This document shows positions 7,495-18,121 of a stretch of 64,000 nucleotides of DNA, one piece after another. Location: assembly GCA_031256775.1 (NCBI GenBank), contig JAIRPX010000171.1, forward strand, positions 1 to 64,000. Direction: 5' to 3'. The translations under genes and the position numbers were made by a program. A model generated the notes under the pieces. It was not told the origin of the DNA. It made no database searches and saw only the letters and a program-made list of their open reading frames with translations. Position 1 is the first letter of the stretch; each line of letters starts with the position of its first letter. Source of the DNA: Dysgonamonadaceae bacterium. Lineage in GTDB: Bacteria; Bacteroidota; Bacteroidia; Bacteroidales; Azobacteroidaceae.

Positions 7495-9520
7495 CGGCTT
7501 GGACGTTTTCAAACACTATATTCAGGGTCAGTGGCGCATCGGGCGCAACTTCCTGAACCCGCTGTACGAAGACCGGAAAGCGTCATGCAATATCTATTTC
7601 GACCGTCGCAGTGGCTGTTACCGTTTGAAAGACTTCGGTAACGACGCATACAGCGGCGATTGCTTCGATATTGTCGGGAAACTCAAAAACCTGAATTGCA
7701 GTAATCCAAAGGATTTTGTTGAGATTTTGGAAATTATCAACCAAGGTTTACATTTGGGACTGGACGGCGGCAACAGTCAGCCTGTCGTTTCCGTTCCGCC
7801 GAAGCCAATCAGGGAATTAAAACCTGATTTAACCCTACAACCCGAAAACCCGAAAAAGGCAAAACCATACTCTATTACACAAAAATCCCTTTCGGCACGT
7901 GAAACAGAGTTTTGGAAGCAATACGGCATAACTCTCGAAATATTGAAGTCTTATAAAGTTTTATCTTTGAGGGAGTTTAAGAGCGAAAACAGCGACGGCA
8001 AGCCGTTTACTTTTACGGCATTGGATAACGAGCCGATATTCGGTTATCAGGGAAAACGGCACATAAAAATCTACCGCCCGTTTTCCGAAATAAGATTTTT
8101 ATACGGTGGCAACCTGCCCGAAAATTATTGCTTTGGCTTGGAACAGCTTCCCGCAAAAGGCGATACGCTTTTCATTACAGGCGGGGAAAAAGACGTGCTG
8201 TCGCTTGTTTCACACGGTTTTTATGCAATTTGTTTCAATTCCGAAACAAGTAATATTCCGCAACACATCATCAAAAAACTGTCATACCGTTTCAAACATA
8301 TAATCCTGCTTTACGATACGGACAAAACCGGATTGGAGGCTTCGCTCAAACATGCGCAGCAACTCTCTGATTTGGGTGTTAAACGGCTCGTTTTACCGCT
8401 CGCGGGTACAAAACAGGAAAAAGATATATCCGATTATTTCAAACTCGGCAATACCCGCGAAGATTTCATCAAACTGTTTATTGAATTTTTAGATACAATC
8501 TATTCGGAAACCATGTCAATACTCAAACCATGCGAAATAGACTTTAACAATCCTCCCATTCAGGCGGAGATGATAATCTCAATCAACGGCGTGCCATTGG
8601 GAACGCAGGGAAACTTATTCGGCGTTACGGGCGGCGAAGGAACAGGGAAAAGTAACTATGTCGGAAGCCTGATTGCCGGAACTGTCCGTAACGCCAATTT
8701 TTCGATTGACACATTGGGAACAACTATTTTGCCTAACTCCGCGAACAAAGCCGTCTTGCTTTATGACACGGAACAATCGGAAGTACAGCTTTATAAAAAT
8801 ATCGGAAATATCCTGAAGCGCGGAAAACAAAGCTCCATGCCGGAATATTTCAAAGCCTACTGCCTGACTTCCATGTCGCGCAAAGAACGTATGCAGGCAA
8901 TTATTCAAAGTATGGATAAATTTTATTATCAGTTCGGCGGCATCCAAATGGTAGTCATCGACGGGATTGCAGACCTTGTAAGATGTGCTAATGACGAAAC
9001 GGAAAGCATCTCCGTAATCGACGAACTGTATCGCTTGGCGGGCATTTACAAAACTTGCATCGTTTGCGTGCTGCATTTCATTCCAAACGGTATGAAACTG
9101 CGCGGTCATCTTGGCTCTGAACTGCAACGCAAGGCAGCCGCAATCCTTTCTATCGAAAAGGATGAAAACCCGCAAATATCTGTCGTCAAGGCTTTGAAAG
9201 TGCGCGAAGGCAGTCCGCTTGATGTGCCGCTCGTTCAGTTCTCGTGGGATAAGGATTTGGGTATGCACACTTATCTCGGCGAAAAGCCGAAAGAGGAAAA
9301 GGAAAAGCGCAAGGAAACGGAACTTTCGGGCGTTGCGAAAACCATTTTTACAAAGCAACGATACTGCACTTATGTGGATTTGTGCGAGCAAATTCAGTCC
9401 ATTTTAGACGTAAAGGAACGGACAGCAAAGAGCTACATCCGCTTTATGCGGGACAGGGAAATTATACAAAAAGACCCGTCCAATGCAACTTATTTTATTG
9501 TCGGACACATTAACCATTAG
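7457..9520 (+). CDS. Toprim and RecA/DnaB-like AAA ATPase (primase-helicase-like)
   Basis: A 687-residue protein with an N-terminal CHC2-primase-like segment (CNIYFDRRSGCYRLKDFG, about 44-61), a Toprim domain (E244 in TGGEKD, DTD at 287-289) and a RepA/RecA-type ATPase (Walker A GGEGTGKSN about 392-400, Walker B MVVIDG near 495). The C-terminal region looks like a winged helix. This arrangement matches replicative primase-helicase proteins of plasmids, phages and ICEs and suggests the element replicates as an excised circle. The start at 7457 overlaps the preceding gene; a later start would remove the primase-like segment. Confidence 0.8.
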   Translation: MLSKDAILKKTNNGLDVFKHYIQGQWRIGRNFLNPLYEDRKASCNIYFDRRSGCYRLKDFGNDAYSGDCFDIVGKLKNLNCSNPKDFVEILEIINQGLHLGLDGGNSQPVVSVPPKPIRELKPDLTLQPENPKKAKPYSITQKSLSARETEFWKQYGITLEILKSYKVLSLREFKSENSDGKPFTFTALDNEPIFGYQGKRHIKIYRPFSEIRFLYGGNLPENYCFGLEQLPAKGDTLFITGGEKDVLSLVSHGFYAICFNSETSNIPQHIIKKLSYRFKHIILLYDTDKTGLEASLKHAQQLSDLGVKRLVLPLAGTKQEKDISDYFKLGNTREDFIKLFIEFLDTIYSETMSILKPCEIDFNNPPIQAEMIISINGVPLGTQGNLFGVTGGEGTGKSNYVGSLIAGTVRNANFSIDTLGTTILPNSANKAVLLYDTEQSEVQLYKNIGNILKRGKQSSMPEYFKAYCLTSMSRKERMQAIIQSMDKFYYQFGGIQMVVIDGIADLVRCANDETESISVIDELYRLAGIYKTCIVCVLHFIPNGMKLRGHLGSELQRKAAAILSIEKDENPQISVVKALKVREGSPLDVPLVQFSWDKDLGMHTYLGEKPKEEKEKRKETELSGVAKTIFTKQRYCTYVDLCEQIQSILDVKERTAKSYIRFMRDREIIQKDPSNATYFIVGHINH

Positions 9521-9525
9521 CAGTC

Positions 9526-9834
9526 ATGTTTATAGAAAGCAGGGATTTTGAGGCGTGGATGAAGCGTATTATGGAACGGCTCGACCGAATAGAAAGCTTG
9601 TTTGACATACCGGATGAGCAAGCTCAAAAGGCGCAGACCATCGGCGGCGAACGACTATACGACAATCAAGATTTATGTTTACTGTTCAACGTCTGCAAGC
9701 GCACATTGCAGCGTTACAGGACTTTGGGATGGCTCACTTACCAAAGAATTGACCAAAAGGCATACTATACCGAATCGGATGTAAAGAAATTTATTGAGGA
9801 GCGGGCAAGCAAAAAAAAGCGAGTATCTATTTGA
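9526..9834 (+). CDS. Helix-turn-helix protein
   Basis: A 102-residue DNA-binding protein with the same build as the gene at 7135: an N-terminal helix (FEAWMKRIMERLDRIESLF) and an excisionase-type winged helix (DLCLLFNVCKRTLQRYRTLG, then YTESDVKKFIEE). It starts five bases after the Toprim gene and completes a three-gene operon. Two related HTH proteins around one replication protein suggest separate regulatory and recombination roles, but which does which cannot be told. Confidence 0.72.
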   Translation: MFIESRDFEAWMKRIMERLDRIESLFDIPDEQAQKAQTIGGERLYDNQDLCLLFNVCKRTLQRYRTLGWLTYQRIDQKAYYTESDVKKFIEERASKKKRVSI

Positions 9835-9855
9835 TAATCCATCATTACATACATT

Positions 9856-10761
9856 TTATCTTACGAAGCTCTGTCGTGATGACAGGGCTTTGCTTTTTGA
9901 ACGGTAATCCTCCCATGCTGTTGCTTTGAATACCGCTTTTTGATTGACATACCAAGCGAAATATTTTTGCTCTTGGGTTGGTGAAACGGCATTTGAAAAA
10001 TCGCGGTATGATTGTGCGAAGGGATTAACGCCCAAACGTTTCAGGATTTTGCACCGTTCGTTTGCGTCATCGACATCATTAACAAGCAAGTAAACAAAAA
10101 TACGGTAATTCTTTACGCCGTATTTGTTCAGTTTCTCAACGGCTTTCAACAATGGCTCTACTGCCATAGTTGTATCGCAGGCAAACCTAATGAAGCGAAT
10201 CCATTTAACTTTTGAAAGCAGTTTTGCAATCTCATCCGTAACTAAGCGGGAATCCAACCCTTGATTGAAATCCACTTTACAACCAATATCAACTATTTTT
10301 TCTAACTGTTGCAATCCGTGATTGGAGGCAAGTACATTGTTATCCATCAAGATAGCCGTTTTCCTGCCATGCAAGACGGTTTCGATGTCGCGGTAAGGAC
10401 GAATAGCGCCCTCTTTTTTCGGGACAATACACCATGGGCAATGACGCACACAGCCGCGTGTCAAAAATCCGTAGGCATGAGGATATTGCGGATAGAGGGA
10501 ATAATCCGGCTCGGTATCGTCGCAAAACAAATCGCCGTACATTTTGTAACCTGTTCCGCCCTTGATAATTTCATCAGCTTGCACTACCGTTTTAACGTCG
10601 GAAGTAAATGTAAATACCTTTGATTGATAGACTTTATCATACCTTTGCAAATGGTTGAGCCATTCGACGGCATCGCTTTGCTGTTTATGATAATTGGCAA
10701 TTTTCATCAACGCCAAGTTCGGGAAATTGTGTCCATCCACGTCAAGCACTCCTATCTTCAT
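9856..10761 (-). CDS. Radical SAM-like protein
   Basis: A 301-residue protein from the ATG at 10759-10761. It has a CxxxCxxC cluster (C104, C108, C111 in CVRHCPWC) preceded by GFLTRG, as expected for a [4Fe-4S] radical SAM enzyme. The N-terminus, GVLDVDGHNFPNLALMKIA, resembles the cobalamin-binding-like start of B12-type radical SAM proteins, but the domain is too short to claim B12 use. The frame is open further upstream, but that would overlap the preceding gene. It starts four bases after the PAPS-reductase-like gene and is surely co-transcribed with it. The substrate is unknown. Confidence 0.75.
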   Translation of the reverse strand: MKIGVLDVDGHNFPNLALMKIANYHKQQSDAVEWLNHLQRYDKVYQSKVFTFTSDVKTVVQADEIIKGGTGYKMYGDLFCDDTEPDYSLYPQYPHAYGFLTRGCVRHCPWCIVPKKEGAIRPYRDIETVLHGRKTAILMDNNVLASNHGLQQLEKIVDIGCKVDFNQGLDSRLVTDEIAKLLSKVKWIRFIRFACDTTMAVEPLLKAVEKLNKYGVKNYRIFVYLLVNDVDDANERCKILKRLGVNPFAQSYRDFSNAVSPTQEQKYFAWYVNQKAVFKATAWEDYRSKSKALSSRQSFVR

Positions 10762-10765
10762 GACT

Positions 10766-11686
10766 TTAAAATTTGATTTGCAACTGTCTATTGATACTGT
10801 CCGGAAAATCAATACCGCAATACTGTAAAGCCTCTTTATATGAAATCCCGCTGTTTTGCATTTGCATGAAATGATTGTATATTTTGGGCTTGTTTTCTTT
10901 CAGGAAATAGAAACGGCGGTCGCCTTTAATGTGGCAGCCAAATCCGCACATCATGCAGCCTGTACGCTTTATGCCTGTATCATAAATCGGAGTGTACGGC
11001 AAATTAAATTTCCGGATATATGTCCAAATATCATCTTCAGTCCATATAGAGAGCGGATAACTCGCTACCATGTTTGTTTCAAAGGAATTGCAGCCGTGTT
11101 TCAGCCATTTTTGGAATCGCAGGCGGCTCTCGCTCGCCATTGTGCCGATTACAGGATACAAACCCGTCTTCTTCTGAAATTTTTCAAACGGTTTCTTTTT
11201 GAGGAATGAGCAGCATTTTTCTGATACGTCAAACGGCGCCTGTATTAAAAATTTCCATCTTTCGGCAATTTTGCCGATGCCGTTAATGCTTCCGTTCAGG
11301 CGGATATTACGCAGTTTCCCACTGTTCGTGTGTTTGGCTTGCCGAATATATTGGCTTTGTTCCTTACTGATTAATGGGAATCCATATTTTTCAATGATTT
11401 GCTGGATGTTCATTTCGGGACGGATAACAGTTACATTGTCTGTCCGGCGCACGAATTGCAGAATTTCAGGAAACTCGTTGCCGGTGTTGCAAAACACAGC
11501 GGGGACGTTTTTATCTACAAACCGCCGGATAATGTCCAGCATGACCGTTGAATCCTTGCCGCCGGAGTAACTTGCCGCCACTTTTCCGTTTACCTTTCCC
11601 ATGAAAAAAGAAACAACTCCCGCCGCATGGTCTATTTTTTGCTCAAGCGTCCAGCTCTGCCGGTATTTCAACTCGTCATACGTCAT
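10766..11686 (-). CDS. PAPS reductase/DndC-like PP-loop protein
   Basis: A 306-residue adenine-nucleotide alpha-hydrolase fold protein. The PP-loop is SGGKDS at residues 41-46. [10 protein letters not shown] near 181-190 matches the GxxxxES.R element of PAPS-reductase-family proteins. A cysteine cluster, C244/C247/C251 (GCMMCGFGC), plus C158/C159 suggests an Fe-S site. Canonical CysH-type sulfate reduction is unlikely in this setting. Relatives on phages and ICEs are tied to nucleic-acid modification, such as DndC in phosphorothioation, but no DndB/D/E is present. It overlaps the large helicase gene by four bases. Confidence 0.75.
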   Translation of the reverse strand: MTYDELKYRQSWTLEQKIDHAAGVVSFFMGKVNGKVAASYSGGKDSTVMLDIIRRFVDKNVPAVFCNTGNEFPEILQFVRRTDNVTVIRPEMNIQQIIEKYGFPLISKEQSQYIRQAKHTNSGKLRNIRLNGSINGIGKIAERWKFLIQAPFDVSEKCCSFLKKKPFEKFQKKTGLYPVIGTMASESRLRFQKWLKHGCNSFETNMVASYPLSIWTEDDIWTYIRKFNLPYTPIYDTGIKRTGCMMCGFGCHIKGDRRFYFLKENKPKIYNHFMQMQNSGISYKEALQYCGIDFPDSINRQLQIKF

Positions 11687-14600
11687 ATCCTAACTCCTTT
11701 CGATTGATGCTCATGCTTTGGAATACTGCCAATTACAAGTCTGTCGCCAAACGCTTCTTTCGCTTCGCGTAATCGTTCAGGTACAGATGGTTTCAGATTG
11801 ATGTTTTCCTGTTTTTCGTCGGGTTTATCCTCGCTTTGGTCAATCGGTTTTAAGGACAGTTCGATTGTTCTGTTCAAACTTGCCAGTTCCGTTTTGAGTT
11901 CCCGCAATTCATCTTCCTTGCGCCATGTTGTATTTACAACTGCCTGCAATGCAGGAATATCCTTTGACAGCTTTTCCGCTTCCTTTTCGTGATTTTCAAT
12001 TAATGACGGCATCTTTTCAAGGGCTTTAAGGAAGTTTTGCGAGGCTAAAACAGGGTCGTTGGCAACGTGTCCGTTGTTGTAACTGTATTTCACATTCCCT
12101 TCGCCTTCGGCAAAAAAACGGTTGTCCCTGAAAGCAATGCCGTCTTTCTGACTTGTTTCCGTCTTAACCGAAAGCGTAAAATCATAGAGTGTGCCGATTT
12201 TGAAATATTCGCCGTTTGTCGTGGCATTGTTCGCCAGCTCATTCAGTTTTATCCCTATTATTTTCGGGTCTGAACTTTCTACACCGTTCAGTTGAATGAG
12301 ATTCAGGAAAGCGCCGTCTGCGTTCTTTTGTACACGGCTTTGGAAATCCGTCCAGTCGCGGCTGATGCGTTCTGCCGTTTCCCTGTGTCCTTTCACCTGT
12401 TTAGTAAGGTCTTCCAGCTTGTATTCGGATGAAGATTTATTCAGATTAAAACTTTTCCGTTCGCTTTCAAGCGCGGCGATTTTCTTTTCCAGACGCGCTT
12501 TTTCCAGCAGGTCGGTATTGCCGGAAAGAATTGCGACGTACTCCGAAAAGTTCATTCCGCTTTTTTCGTCCAGACTGCCCTCGTCAATGGTACGTGCGCC
12601 CATATTGTTGGTTTTAAGTTGAGTGATAAACAGTTGCTTGTTGTGAAGCAGATTGAATTTGTAACTGTCCAATGACTTTTCTACTGCGTAAATGATAACA
12701 TCAACTTTATTATCGGCATAAAGTTTGGCGATTTCATTGCCCTTGCGTACCGCCCTGCCTTCGCGCTGTTCCAAGTCCGAAGGCTTCCACGGACTGTCCA
12801 AATGATGGACGGCAATTGCCCGCTTTTGCGCATTTACGCCTGTGCCGAGCATATCGGTTGAGCCGAACAGGATACGGATGTTTCCTTTGTTGGTATCCTG
12901 AATTATAGACTGCTTGGCGGTTTCGTTTTTGGCTTCCTGAATGAAGCGGATTTCATGCGCGGGGATATGGTAATCTTCTACTAATTTGCGTTTGATTTCG
13001 CTGTAAACGTTCCATTCTCCCGGCTTGTATGTTCCCAAATCGCTGAAAACAAACTGCGTCCCTTTCTGTTCCTTGAATTTGTTGTAGTATTCCGCTATAT
13101 TTCGGGCGCAGTGCGAAGCCTTATTGTCTATGTGGTCATCATATTTATCTTTGTCTATCATGCGCATATCAAGCGACATTTTCCTTGCATAATCGGTCGC
13201 TATCAGCATTTTTGCGTTTTCTTCTCCATCGCTCAAAGGCTTGCGCCCCAGTAAGGTTGCATCGCCTGTTTTGGCAAAGGCTACCAATTTTTGAATAAAT
13301 TCTTCCTGCTGCGGCGTGGGCGGGATATTGTGTAGAATTTCACGCTTTTCGGGGCGGTCTATGCCAATATCCTTTGCTGTACGGTAATCGGTAATTTCCG
13401 AATAGAAAGCCGCCAGTTCGGGGACTTTGATAAAGTAACGGAAACGTTCTTTCAATGCTATTTCGTTTGTTATGGTAAACTCAAAGTCTGTGCTTTTCTT
13501 GGCAAACACAGCCGCCCATGCGTCGAATGAGTTGATGTTTTGCCGTTCCAATTCATTGGGGCGCAGGTATTTGAAAAGCAAGTATAACTCTGTCAATGAG
13601 TTTGAAATTGTCGTACCCGAAAGGAAAGTTGCGCCCAAATCTTTGCCGGTGCGATCTTGAATAGTGCGAATGGCAAACAACATATTCAGGGCGCGTTGGC
13701 TGCCTTCGGAATTACCCAGGCCTGCTACGCGGTCGTGGCGGGTGGTGAACATCAGGTTTTTAAACTTGTGGCTTTCATCGACAAAAATGTGGTCGATGCC
13801 CATTGTTTTGAAATCGGCAACGTCGTCAGTACGGCTTTTGATTTGTTCGGTCAGGTTTTTGATTTTTACTTCGAGGTTTTCCTTTCGTTTTTCTACTCCC
13901 CGCAGCATCCCCGCCGATACTTCTTTTCCCTGCTGACGAAGCAAATCCAGATTTTCATCTACGCTTTCCAGTTCCTTTTCTAAAATCTGTTTTTGGATTT
14001 CCGGCGATTGTGGTATCATGCCGAATTGGTCGTGGGTCAAAATGACAGCGTCCCAATTATTATTTTTTATTTCATTGAAAAGTTTTTCGCGCCGTTTCGG
14101 GGAAAAGTCTTCTTTCTTGGGATAAAGGATTTTAGCGTTGGGATAGGCTGTTTTGAATGTGGCGGCTATTTCGTGAACGTTGGCTTTCAGCCCGATTATC
14201 ACAGGCTTGTTGGCAAGTCCGAGCCGTTTCATTTCCATTGCTGCACAGCACATAATCAGGGTTTTGCCTGCGCCGACCTCGTGGTCGCAAATTCCCCCGC
14301 CGTTCTGTTTAAGCATCCATATTGCGTCCTTTTGGCTTTGGTAAAGGTCGGGAATACCCAGATTTTTCAAGTCGAGTCCGGGAAATGTTTGATGACTTCC
14401 GTCGTACTGCGGACGGACAAAACAGTTGAATTTGCGGTTGTAAAGGTCGGTTAAACGCTGCTTAAATTCGGGCGATTGGATGTTCAACCAGTCGGTAAAG
14501 CCGTTGCGGATTTCATCAATCTTGGAGTTGGCCAACTGTATTTTTTCACCGTCGCGCACCTTGACGGTAATTTGCTTGCCGTCTTTGTCTGTGGCTTTGG

Positions 14601-17517
14601 CCGACTTGCTGATGTTGGGCGTTGTATTGTGCAGGGCGTGTTTCATGAGTGCAACTCCGTCATACTTCCTGAACTCGCCCTGAACGACGTACTTGTCCGA
14701 AATGGCGATGGTGCGGTAATCCGCTTTGACGCTGTATTCATCGCCGTTTGACGCATAATTGACGTTTGTCTTTACATCAAAAAGATGTTCGGCATAACGG
14801 GAATATATGCCGGTCGGTATCCACCGTTCGCCAAAGTTAAAATCAAGTTCTTCAAAGCTAATCGGGCGCGGAGTGGCTTCCTGCAAGGCTTTGAGAGATT
14901 CGGCTGTTTCAGGATTTTGCGGGTCATGCGGATTGTCTTTTAAATATTGTTCCAGCGCTTCGGCTTTTCCAATCACATTGCCGGCTATGAATTTGTCGGA
15001 AGTTTCATAATTGGCGATGAGCGGATTGTAATAAATGTGTCCGTGCAGTTCTTCTATCATTTCTTCCGCACTTTTGTCGGGCAAAAGCGAAAGCATATAC
15101 CTTGTATTGACTTCGCCGAATTTGTTCAGGGATGCGGACAGGGCTTCGATGGAGGTATCGGCGTGCTTAATTTCGTTTGGATTAAAGGCGACGGGCTGAT
15201 TGAAAATATCGGCTTTAATCAGTTTTCCGTTTTCGGAATGTTCGAGGGATAAAATTTCCCGACCGCCTGCATCAATTTTGATAAGGTCAAGGTTTTTACG
15301 GTCATTCAGATTTCCATAGCGTTTTACAAACGTATCATAATGAATATTGAGCGACTGCCGCAAGTCTTTGTTTTCCTTCTGTTCTTTTGCTTCCTTATCA
15401 TATAAGGAGTGGTATGTATCGCGGATTTCAATATACAGCTTTGCCTTTTGAGCCTGCAAGGGATTTAATTCCAATGACTTGAAAATAGCGTCGTCGCGGT
15501 AACGCTCTTTGAGGAGGCCGACCTGTCCGTTCTGTTCCACAACCATTGAGCCTTGCCTGTGGTGTTCCTGTAAAATGCCGGACCATGGGCGCGGGTCTTG
15601 AGGCGGCGGCGCTATCGGCGTGGGATTGGGACTGATGGGACTTTTGGGACGATTAACCGGATTTTGAGGCTGGGGAAACAGATTGAGTTGTACCTGTTTC
15701 CCTTGTTTTGACGCGATTTTCTTCTTTTTTCGTTTGCCTCTATTCAATTGTTTGCGTTCTTTTTCGGAAAATCCCCAAATGTCGTATAGCGACATGAACG
15801 GATGCTGTTCTGCATTTGGTGCAGGTTGGGGTGATTGTTTTTCAGGTTGCGCCTGCGGTTTTTCTTCCGTTTTTTCCGTATTTCCGGTCATATAAGGACG
15901 CGCGGCGACAAATTCATTCCATTTTCCTTTCCTGACTGCATCAACCGCTGCTTCTATTTCGTCCAAATCTTCGGGGGACAGTTCCTGCTGAATGTTGCGG
16001 CTTTCCCCGTCAGTCAAATCCTCTACGGAAAAGAGGTCGTCAAAACGAAGTGAATTTTCCTCCCAGTCAAGTTCAGCCGTGCTTTTCCTTGTGTAGGACT
16101 CCTTCATGTCTTCATCAGAAAACAGGTCGTCGAAGCCAGGCGAGTTTTCTTCCCGGTCAAGCATGGCTGTACCTAATCTTCTTTCCCGTTCCGGTGTGTT
16201 ATCTTCAAAATCATCTATTATCGCTTGTCTGTTAAAGTCCTCCGGCTGCGGATACATGTATTCCCCGCGTTCCTGCTGTTCCCGCTCTGCCTGTTCTCTC
16301 ATCATGTCCATTGCCTGCCGGTCCTGCGCAGTCGGGCGGTATCTATGCAGTGTTTGGATGTTATGGTCTTCATACAGGTTTTTATTCAGGTTTTTTGAAA
16401 AATCCTCCGAAAGCATTGTTTTCATATCGGCAGCTATACCCAGAACTCCGCCCTCGTGGATAAACAGCATTCCCGGATTACCGTAAAGGTCTTTGCCTTC
16501 CTCCGCTTTGGTATGGACTACACGGCTGAAATCCTGAAAGTAACTGTTGATATTTATGCCGTTTGAGAGAGTGCGGGATTTTATAAAGGACTGTTCTTCA
16601 CCGGTTAATGAAGTTTTTCCACTGTTTTTCTGTAAAATAATCAAATCGCTTCCCACTTCCGTACCTGCATTGTCCGACATCAGGTTGTTGGGCAAGCGAA
16701 TTGCCGAAGCAAGGCTGGTATTGTTCATCAGCCATTCCCTGACAGGCTCGTTTTTGGGGCTGTTCATTACGCCCTGCGAAGTAATAAAAGCAAGCAATCC
16801 GCCTTCACGAAGCGTTTCCACTCCTTTGAGAAAGAAATAGTTGTGTACCTTTTGCGTTGCCTGCCGCTTGATTTGGTCGCTGCTTTTGGAAAATGACAAA
16901 TCAAAAACGTAAGTGTCGCCAAAGGGAATATTGGACGCGATTATGTCAAACTGATTATCGGGACGGTTTTCTATTTCCTCAAAGCCTTGAATATGTACTT
17001 TGTCTTCGGGGTACAAATGCGACAGGATTTTGCCCGTCAGCAAATCTTTTTCAAATGCGGTGGCTTTGGTTTCGGGAAATGTGTTTTTGAAAGTTTCCAC
17101 AAATGCGCCGTTGCCTGCTGATGGCTCAAGGAAATATTGAGTCCTTATGCCGTTTTCTTTCAAGACTTCGGAAAGCGCCTTTATTGCTTCCGGCGGAGTA
17201 TAAAATGCAGTCAAAACCGAAGTTTTCAGGCTTTTGAAATAACGTTTATATTCCTGCTCGTTGCGGGAGTTTTCGCGTATTAATCTGTGCAAGTCCGCAA
17301 CCATCGGGAACAGTTCCATGTCGGTTTTTGTCCAGTAACCCTTGTCCGATTCTTTCTCTGCCGGATTGAGGATACATTTTATCCCGCCGAAGCCGCTGTA
17401 TTGCTGCAAAACAAAGCGTTCAGCACCGGTAGCTCTGCGCTTTTCCCTGTCTAATGCAAAAGCAATGCGGATAGCTTCTGTATTGGTTTTCAGATGCGCT
17501 TTCTTATTGTATGCCAT
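11683..17517 (-). CDS. Giant N6-adenine methylase plus SNF2-type helicase protein
   Basis: A 1,944-residue protein. The N-terminal third has a methyltransferase fold: [12 protein letters not shown] for SAM binding near residue 130, then SNIPFGD near 193 in place of NPPY. The middle is low-complexity, acidic and proline-rich. The second half is a superfamily 2 helicase: Walker A GAGKTLIM near 1,078, DESHKF near 1,245, and a C-terminal helicase domain with [13 protein letters not shown] and [11 protein letters not shown]. Similar proteins are common on Bacteroidetes ICEs and megaplasmids, where self-protection from restriction or DNA processing is plausible. It overlaps the DUF1896 gene upstream and the PAPS-reductase-like gene downstream. 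Confidence 0.85.
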   Translation of the reverse strand: MAYNKKAHLKTNTEAIRIAFALDREKRRATGAERFVLQQYSGFGGIKCILNPAEKESDKGYWTKTDMELFPMVADLHRLIRENSRNEQEYKRYFKSLKTSVLTAFYTPPEAIKALSEVLKENGIRTQYFLEPSAGNGAFVETFKNTFPETKATAFEKDLLTGKILSHLYPEDKVHIQGFEEIENRPDNQFDIIASNIPFGDTYVFDLSFSKSSDQIKRQATQKVHNYFFLKGVETLREGGLLAFITSQGVMNSPKNEPVREWLMNNTSLASAIRLPNNLMSDNAGTEVGSDLIILQKNSGKTSLTGEEQSFIKSRTLSNGININSYFQDFSRVVHTKAEEGKDLYGNPGMLFIHEGGVLGIAADMKTMLSEDFSKNLNKNLYEDHNIQTLHRYRPTAQDRQAMDMMREQAEREQQERGEYMYPQPEDFNRQAIIDDFEDNTPERERRLGTAMLDREENSPGFDDLFSDEDMKESYTRKSTAELDWEENSLRFDDLFSVEDLTDGESRNIQQELSPEDLDEIEAAVDAVRKGKWNEFVAARPYMTGNTEKTEEKPQAQPEKQSPQPAPNAEQHPFMSLYDIWGFSEKERKQLNRGKRKKKKIASKQGKQVQLNLFPQPQNPVNRPKSPISPNPTPIAPPPQDPRPWSGILQEHHRQGSMVVEQNGQVGLLKERYRDDAIFKSLELNPLQAQKAKLYIEIRDTYHSLYDKEAKEQKENKDLRQSLNIHYDTFVKRYGNLNDRKNLDLIKIDAGGREILSLEHSENGKLIKADIFNQPVAFNPNEIKHADTSIEALSASLNKFGEVNTRYMLSLLPDKSAEEMIEELHGHIYYNPLIANYETSDKFIAGNVIGKAEALEQYLKDNPHDPQNPETAESLKALQEATPRPISFEELDFNFGERWIPTGIYSRYAEHLFDVKTNVNYASNGDEYSVKADYRTIAISDKYVVQGEFRKYDGVALMKHALHNTTPNISKSAKATDKDGKQITVKVRDGEKIQLANSKIDEIRNGFTDWLNIQSPEFKQRLTDLYNRKFNCFVRPQYDGSHQTFPGLDLKNLGIPDLYQSQKDAIWMLKQNGGGICDHEVGAGKTLIMCCAAMEMKRLGLANKPVIIGLKANVHEIAATFKTAYPNAKILYPKKEDFSPKRREKLFNEIKNNNWDAVILTHDQFGMIPQSPEIQKQILEKELESVDENLDLLRQQGKEVSAGMLRGVEKRKENLEVKIKNLTEQIKSRTDDVADFKTMGIDHIFVDESHKFKNLMFTTRHDRVAGLGNSEGSQRALNMLFAIRTIQDRTGKDLGATFLSGTTISNSLTELYLLFKYLRPNELERQNINSFDAWAAVFAKKSTDFEFTITNEIALKERFRYFIKVPELAAFYSEITDYRTAKDIGIDRPEKREILHNIPPTPQQEEFIQKLVAFAKTGDATLLGRKPLSDGEENAKMLIATDYARKMSLDMRMIDKDKYDDHIDNKASHCARNIAEYYNKFKEQKGTQFVFSDLGTYKPGEWNVYSEIKRKLVEDYHIPAHEIRFIQEAKNETAKQSIIQDTNKGNIRILFGSTDMLGTGVNAQKRAIAVHHLDSPWKPSDLEQREGRAVRKGNEIAKLYADNKVDVIIYAVEKSLDSYKFNLLHNKQLFITQLKTNNMGARTIDEGSLDEKSGMNFSEYVAILSGNTDLLEKARLEKKIAALESERKSFNLNKSSSEYKLEDLTKQVKGHRETAERISRDWTDFQSRVQKNADGAFLNLIQLNGVESSDPKIIGIKLNELANNATTNGEYFKIGTLYDFTLSVKTETSQKDGIAFRDNRFFAEGEGNVKYSYNNGHVANDPVLASQNFLKALEKMPSLIENHEKEAEKLSKDIPALQAVVNTTWRKEDELRELKTELASLNRTIELSLKPIDQSEDKPDEKQENINLKPSVPERLREAKEAFGDRLVIGSIPKHEHQSKGVRI

Positions 17518-17947
17518 GATTTTCGAGGTATATGGCGATTGCGCCGGTCAGTTCTGTGTATAGTAAATCGTATTCCGGCTCGTAGGCAAAGCCGTCTGAA
17601 AGAGGGTATTGTGCAAACACGGACTCACATTCGGGAAGCAAGCGGATTGCCCAGATTTTGGCGGCATCTTCGGGAATTTCGGCGGCAAACTCGTTCCAAA
17701 GAATATTTACGAGTGTATCGTGTTTGGAAAAGTACAAGCTGTCAAACAAAACGCGATGTGCCTGTTCGTCGGCTTCGATGTCGTTACAGCCATTCAGGAC
17801 GGCTTGCGAATAAGTTTCTGCCGCTGCTTCGGCGCGGGCTGCAATAAAACGCTCGTCGCTTAACCGTTCGGGATGGCTTTCGCGAAGAAAATCCATGAGG
17901 GATAAGCGGTAATAGGACAAGTTCGGGATGCTGTTCCTGCTGTTCAT
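17504..17947 (-). CDS. DUF1896 family protein
   Basis: A 147-residue soluble protein matching the DUF1896 family typical of Bacteroidetes conjugative elements, with [16 protein letters not shown] at 11-26 and an all-helical prediction. No enzymatic motif is seen. Its 3' end overlaps the start of the giant methylase/helicase by 14 bases, so it is probably a coupled partner or regulator. The upstream region carries two motifs found at other ICE promoters (CAGGCGGGTGGCAG and the complement of GCAACTCGACGACA). Confidence 0.8.
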   Translation of the reverse strand: MNSRNSIPNLSYYRLSLMDFLRESHPERLSDERFIAARAEAAAETYSQAVLNGCNDIEADEQAHRVLFDSLYFSKHDTLVNILWNEFAAEIPEDAAKIWAIRLLPECESVFAQYPLSDGFAYEPEYDLLYTELTGAIAIYLENHGIQ

Positions 17948-18002
17948 CTTAAATTCAATTTAAATGGTGAACGGCAAAGTTGGAAAGAATATCCGGTGAA
18001 AA

Positions 18003-18060
18003 GATTGGTTTTCAGGCGGGTGGCAGCATGTTGCGCAGGGTGTGTCGTCGAGTTGCGCAG
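18003..18060 (-). promoter_or_regulatory. ICE-wide regulatory motifs upstream of DUF1896
   Basis: TTTTCAGGCGGGTGGCAG at 18009-18026 recurs at 22791-22808 upstream of the DUF4099-type gene. GTGTCGTCGAGTTGC at 18042-18056 is the reverse complement of a motif present twice at 57833-57869 upstream of the tra operon. Both lie 60-110 bases before the gene start, where a shared activator or repressor could bind. Confidence 0.5.
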
Positions 18061-18095
18061 GTGTAAATAAAAAAGCCTCCGACGCGGGGAGGCTT
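18061..18095 (-). terminator. Intrinsic terminator of the RhuM-like gene
   Basis: Read on the minus strand, a perfect 8-base stem (AAGCCTCC with GGAGGCTT) closes a 7-base loop and is followed by TTTTATTTA. It lies 27 bases beyond the RhuM-like stop codon. Confidence 0.75.
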
Positions 18096-18121
18096 CATAC
18101 ATTTATATAAGGTATATAGGC

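Noticed and set aside
8615-9391. 258-codon minus-strand frame inside the Toprim/AAA gene
   Set aside because: It is the shadow of a real gene: the plus strand has Walker motifs and continuous homology-like features, the minus frame has none.
10766-11686. Sulfate-assimilation CysH
   Set aside because: The fold matches, but the ICE setting, additional cysteine cluster and absence of other cys genes argue against sulfate reduction.
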